NCBI GenBank assembly: GCA_014385265.1
Contig: JACRTJ010000014.1
Coordinates: 107,036 to 171,035, forward strand
From: Enterocloster hominis (ex Liu et al. 2021)
GTDB lineage: Bacteria; Bacillota; Clostridia; Lachnospirales; Lachnospiraceae
Reading direction: 5' to 3'
Length of the DNA stretch: 64,000 nucleotides
Positions 60,911 through 64,000 of this stretch are shown here, piece by piece. Each line of letters starts with the position of its first letter. Position 1 is the stretch's first letter. Below the pieces are notes generated by a model that was given only the letters and a program-made list of their open reading frames with translations, ran no database searches and was not told the origin of the DNA. Position numbers and translations under genes: made by a program.

Positions 60911-62101
60911 ATGAAGTACAATTTTGATGAGATCATCGACCGGACCGGAACTTCCGCAACAAAGATGGAGAGCCTTCCCAAGGGCTGTCCGGACGACGCC
61001 CTGCCGTTATGGGTGGCCGACATGGATTTTGCCTGCGCAGAGCCCATTTTAAAAGCCCTGCATGAGAGGATCGACAAAAAGATCTTCGGCTACACCATGT
61101 ACGACACCGACGAGTGCCTGGGCGCAGTCCTGAACTGGTATAAAAAACGCTACGGCTGGGAAGAGCAGAAGGAGAACCTGTTTTTCTGCGGCGGCATCGT
61201 ATCCGCTTACGCCGTGCTCTTAAACCTTCTGACAAAGGAAGGCGAGGGCGTGGTGATCCAGCGTCCCATTTATTATCCATTTACCATGAAGGCCAACAGC
61301 AACGGCCGTCAGATCGTGGACAGCCCGCTGATCTACGCAGACGGGAACTATACCATCGATTTTGACGATCTGGATAAAAAGATGGCGGAGCCCAACAATA
61401 AGGTACTGGTATTCTGCAGCCCCCACAACCCGGCTGGCCGCGTATGGACCGAGGAGGAGATCCGGAAGGTCGTGGATATCTGTAAAAAATACGATAAATG
61501 GATCATCTGCGACGAGATCCACTGCGACCTCTTACGCTGCGGCATGACCTTCCATCCGATCCTTAAGGTAGCACCTGATTACGCTGACCGGATCGCTGTC
61601 TGCACTGCGCCCAGCAAGACCTTTAACCTGGCGGGAATGAAGACATCCAATATCGTGATCCATAATAAAGAGCTCCAGGCCGCCTGGAAGGAGCTGATCG
61701 GAGGCAAGCTCTCCATGAACGGCGCAGGAACCCTGGGCCTCACTGCCATGATCGCCGCCTACAACGAGGGCGAGGAGTGGCTGGAGCAGTTAAAGGAATA
61801 TCTGGACGGCAACTTTGCCTATATCGACGCCTTCCTAAAAGAACACCTTCCCAAGGCTCATATGGTTCCGTCGGAGGGAACGTATCTGGCATGGATCGAC
61901 TTCAACGGATATGTGGACGGCGATGCGGAGAAGTTAGAGGAGATCATGCAGAAAAAGGCCAGGGTGGCTCTGGATGAGGGCTATATCTTCGGCGATGCCG
62001 GAAGAGGCTTTGAGCGGATCAATATCGCTACGCCCAGAAGCGTGGTGGAGGACTGCATGGACCGGATCCTCAAGGCGTTTAAAGAAGAAAAGTTAGTATA
62101 A
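60911..62101 (+). CDS. MalY/PatB-family PLP-dependent C-S lyase or aminotransferase
   Basis: A 396-residue fold-type I PLP enzyme. MKYNFDEIIDRTGTSATKME, LPLWVADMDFACAEPIL and the PLP-lysine motif CTAPSKTFNLAGMKTSN mark the MalY/PatB group, which cleaves cystathionine or cysteine conjugates (beta-C-S lyase). PHNPAGRVW and FCGGIVSAYAVLL add to that. ATG at 60911 follows GGAGGA at good spacing; the frame at 60896 lies before the site. Its neighbours do not fix the substrate. Confidence 0.93.
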   Translation: MKYNFDEIIDRTGTSATKMESLPKGCPDDALPLWVADMDFACAEPILKALHERIDKKIFGYTMYDTDECLGAVLNWYKKRYGWEEQKENLFFCGGIVSAYAVLLNLLTKEGEGVVIQRPIYYPFTMKANSNGRQIVDSPLIYADGNYTIDFDDLDKKMAEPNNKVLVFCSPHNPAGRVWTEEEIRKVVDICKKYDKWIICDEIHCDLLRCGMTFHPILKVAPDYADRIAVCTAPSKTFNLAGMKTSNIVIHNKELQAAWKELIGGKLSMNGAGTLGLTAMIAAYNEGEEWLEQLKEYLDGNFAYIDAFLKEHLPKAHMVPSEGTYLAWIDFNGYVDGDAEKLEEIMQKKARVALDEGYIFGDAGRGFERINIATPRSVVEDCMDRILKAFKEEKLV

Positions 62102-62115
62102 AGGAATCCTGCAAC

Positions 62116-62616
62116 ATGAAAATCAGTGTAACAATGACTGCCAGGGACCTGTTCCAGTTTTCCCTGTATAATTCTTACAGTGGATTTTCCGGGGCGTTCA
62201 ACGTGATCTTTACGTTGGGCGCCCTGGCGATCCTTGCGGTCACCTGGAACTGGGAGACCATCAATGTGTATCAGAGGATCCTTCTGGTATTCTGTGCCCT
62301 GATCTTTACGGTGGTGCAGCCTCTGATGCTGGACCGGAAGGCGAAGCAGCAGGCCGGGGCCATCGGTTTTTCCGCGCCCTTAAACCTGACCCTGGGAGAC
62401 GAAAAGATCGACGTGGAAAAGGCCGGGATGACCGGAGAGCTTTTCTGGAACCAGGTATGGAAGGTAGTCCGCATTAAGAGCATGTACATCATCAAAACAG
62501 GCCCTGTCCACGGCTATCTGATCCCCAACCGCTCCATTGAGGGACGGGAGCAGGAGCTGGTGGAGATACTTAAAAAGAATCTGCCGGAATCCAAACGGAA
62601 AGGACTGAGACCATGA
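62116..62616 (+). CDS. YcxB-like membrane protein
   Basis: A 166-residue protein with two membrane segments (FNVIFTLGALAILAVTWNW; ILLVFCALIFTVVQPLML) and a C-terminal YcxB-like cytoplasmic domain (LTLGDEKIDVEKAGMTGELFWNQVWKVV). The final MIPNRSI-like YLIPNRSIEGREQ pattern is typical. Function unknown. It lies 14 bases after the PLP enzyme and overlaps tsaE by 4 bases, so all are in one operon. Confidence 0.85.
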   Translation: MKISVTMTARDLFQFSLYNSYSGFSGAFNVIFTLGALAILAVTWNWETINVYQRILLVFCALIFTVVQPLMLDRKAKQQAGAIGFSAPLNLTLGDEKIDVEKAGMTGELFWNQVWKVVRIKSMYIIKTGPVHGYLIPNRSIEGREQELVEILKKNLPESKRKGLRP

Positions 62617-63038
62617 TCGCAACGAGCTTTGGGCCGGAGGATACGTATGCCCTGGGAAAACGCCTGGGAGAGGCGGCGAAGGCCGGGGACGTATTCTGCT
62701 TAAACGGTGATCTGGGCGTGGGAAAGACAGTATTTACCCAGGGCTTTGCCTGCGGACTGGGGATCACAGAGCCGGTGAACAGCCCTACCTTTACCATTGT
62801 CCAGGAGTATGACGGAGGACGGCTCCCACTGTATCATTTTGACGTATACCGCATCGGCGATGTCAGCGAAATGGACGAGGTGGGCTATGAGGACTATTTT
62901 TATGGAGGCGGGGTCACGCTCATCGAGTGGTCCAGCCTGATCAGCGAGATCCTTCCGCCCCATGTGACAGAGGTGACCATTGAAAAGGACCTGTCCCAGG
63001 GCTTTGATTACAGAAAGATCACGGTGGAGGAGACATAA
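62613..63038 (+). CDS. tsaE: tRNA threonylcarbamoyladenosine biosynthesis ATPase TsaE
   Basis: A 141-residue P-loop ATPase needed for t6A37 formation in tRNA together with TsaB, TsaD and TsaC. Walker A is GDLGVGKTVFTQG. The motifs SPTFTIVQEY and LYHFDVYRI are specific for TsaE (Walker B-like Asp in the latter), and the end has IEWSSLI. The start overlaps the YcxB stop (ATGA). tsaB starts at the base after its stop. Confidence 0.96.
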   Translation: MIATSFGPEDTYALGKRLGEAAKAGDVFCLNGDLGVGKTVFTQGFACGLGITEPVNSPTFTIVQEYDGGRLPLYHFDVYRIGDVSEMDEVGYEDYFYGGGVTLIEWSSLISEILPPHVTEVTIEKDLSQGFDYRKITVEET

Positions 63039-63743
63039 ATGCGGATTTTAGGGATCGAAAGCTCGTCCCTGGTGGCCTCTGTGGCCATCGTGGAGGACGA
63101 TATCACCATGGCGGAGTTTACCGCCGATTTTAAGAAGACTCATTCCCAGACCCTGCTTCCCATGATCGACGACATGGTAAAGCTTCTGGGGATCGAGCTG
63201 TCCACAGTGGACGCCATTGCGGTTTCCGGCGGCCCGGGTTCCTTTACGGGCTTAAGGATCGGTTCAGCCACGGCCAAGGGGCTGGGGCTGGCTCTTGATA
63301 AGCCGCTGATCCATGTGCCGACCCTGGACGCCACAGCCTACAACCTGTACGGGGCCGGCGCTCTGATCTGCCCTATCATGGATGCCAGGAGAAACCAGGT
63401 CTATACGGGGGTCTACCGGTTCCGGGAAGAATTTGAGATCCTCCGGGAACAGGACGCCATGGACATGGGAGAGCTTCTGGAGGTGTTAAACGGCCTGGGA
63501 GAGCCGGTGATCTTCCTGGGAGACGGAGTGCCTGTTTTTAAATGCCAGATCAGGGAAAGGCTCACAGTTCCGTTTTCCTTTGCTCCGGCCCATGTGAACC
63601 GCCAGAGAGCCGCCGCCGTAGCGGCCCTGGGCGCCCGTTATTTTGCGGAAGGGAAAATGGAAAGCTCCGATGACCACAGGCCGGACTACCTGAGAAAATC
63701 CCAGGCGGAGCGGGAGAGAGAAGAGAGAGAAGCAAACGGTTGA
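63039..63743 (+). CDS. tsaB: tRNA threonylcarbamoyladenosine biosynthesis protein TsaB
   Basis: A 234-residue ASKHA-fold protein that pairs with TsaD in t6A synthesis. RILGIESSSLVASVAIVED and VSGGPGSFTGLRIGSATAKGL are the family signatures, and ALICPIMDARRNQVYTGVY follows. It begins immediately after tsaE. The usual next gene, rimI, is not seen before the window ends. Confidence 0.95.
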   Translation: MRILGIESSSLVASVAIVEDDITMAEFTADFKKTHSQTLLPMIDDMVKLLGIELSTVDAIAVSGGPGSFTGLRIGSATAKGLGLALDKPLIHVPTLDATAYNLYGAGALICPIMDARRNQVYTGVYRFREEFEILREQDAMDMGELLEVLNGLGEPVIFLGDGVPVFKCQIRERLTVPFSFAPAHVNRQRAAAVAALGARYFAEGKMESSDDHRPDYLRKSQAEREREEREANG

Positions 63744-64000
63744 ATAAAATTAAAAGGTACTACAATAAATGTTGGGGTGTGTGATTGAAAAATCATGAAC
63801 CCTGACATTTTTTCTTTAGGATAATAAAAGCTACAAGTATCGTTTAACCAGTAAAAAAGATGTGAAGGTGTAAAAAGTGTGAAGTGTGAAGCAATGAGCC
63901 GAAAATAGACCATAAACGTCCCTTGTGTGGAAAATCTGGTTTTTAAGATTTATCCAGAATGAACAGCACATTGCTGTTGAAGGAGTTTTAGTGTTTCCGG
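63744..64000 (+). other. Gene-free end of window; possible start of a further gene at 63991
   Basis: AT-rich, no convincing gene. A 7-bp hairpin AACAGCA-CAT-TGCTGTT lies at 63962-63978. AAGGAG (63980-63985) followed by GTG at 63991 could begin a gene that continues outside. Confidence 0.35.

Noticed and set aside
63991..64000. Gene starting with GTG at the window end
   Set aside because: Only ten bases are visible after a possible ribosome site, so it cannot be supported as a gene.

Overview
The window looks like a chromosome segment of a Gram-positive anaerobe of the Clostridia, most likely Lachnospiraceae. The reasons are the strong AGGAGG-type ribosome binding sites, the consensus sigma-A promoters (TTGACA-17-TATAAT before rpsL), the lipoprotein-type binding proteins, the LytR-CpsA-Psr protein, the choline-binding-type wall repeats and the RelQ, M18 and Tex gene set. 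This assignment is an inference from gene content; no rRNA is present. Most of the window has moderately GC-rich genes with even codon use. A stretch from about 41.4 to 50.3 kb is visibly more AT-rich and is foreign in content.

Layout. 1-1.1 kb: the end of a glycosyltransferase and a hotdog thioesterase. 1.1-4.9 kb: a LysR regulator divergent from an M20 amidohydrolase and a YfcC-type carrier. 4.9-10.3 kb (minus strand): a complete 2-aminoethylphosphonate operon with ATPase, fused permease, binding lipoprotein, PhnW transaminase and PhnX hydrolase. 10.6-15.5 kb: the str operon rpsL-rpsG-fusA-tuf, with an unusual repeat-filled gap between rpsL and rpsG. 15.6-19.6 kb: an anchored protein of unknown function, then glycerate kinase, GNAT and M20 peptidase genes on the minus strand. 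19.9-22.6 kb: a two-component system with a small exported protein. 22.8-28.8 kb: S1 protein, RelQ-type alarmone synthetase, Dtd, M18 aminopeptidase, a lipoprotein FKBP/trigger-factor-like chaperone, a HAD phosphatase and a 48-residue coiled-coil protein. 28.9-30.3 kb (minus): a wall-binding repeat protein. 30.6-41.3 kb: a cell-surface polysaccharide cluster with a ThDP enzyme, an epimerase, three glycosyltransferases, an initiating sugar-phosphate transferase and an LCP ligase.

41.4-50.3 kb: an acquired restriction island. It holds TnpV and a companion gene, an XRE regulator with two dyad operators, hsdR (frameshifted), hsdM, hsdS, an unknown protein, a broken gene, a DUF2971 protein and the C-terminal remnant of an IS110-type transposase. 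50.6-54.9 kb: pstSCAB-phoU behind a three-repeat Pho box. 55-58.5 kb: nitrilase-family amidase, ACT-domain regulator with homoserine dehydrogenase, and two small membrane proteins. 58.7-63.7 kb: tex, a MalY/PatB lyase, a YcxB-like protein, tsaE and tsaB. The last 257 bases hold no clear gene.

The most interesting signals are not genes. A structured repeat element occurs twice, before the response regulator and before the ThDP enzyme gene. It has several conserved stems and compensatory base changes between the copies. Other signals are the tandem repeats inside the str operon, the paired XRE operators of the restriction island, and TTACAT-type repeat arrays in front of both the pst and the phosphonate operons.
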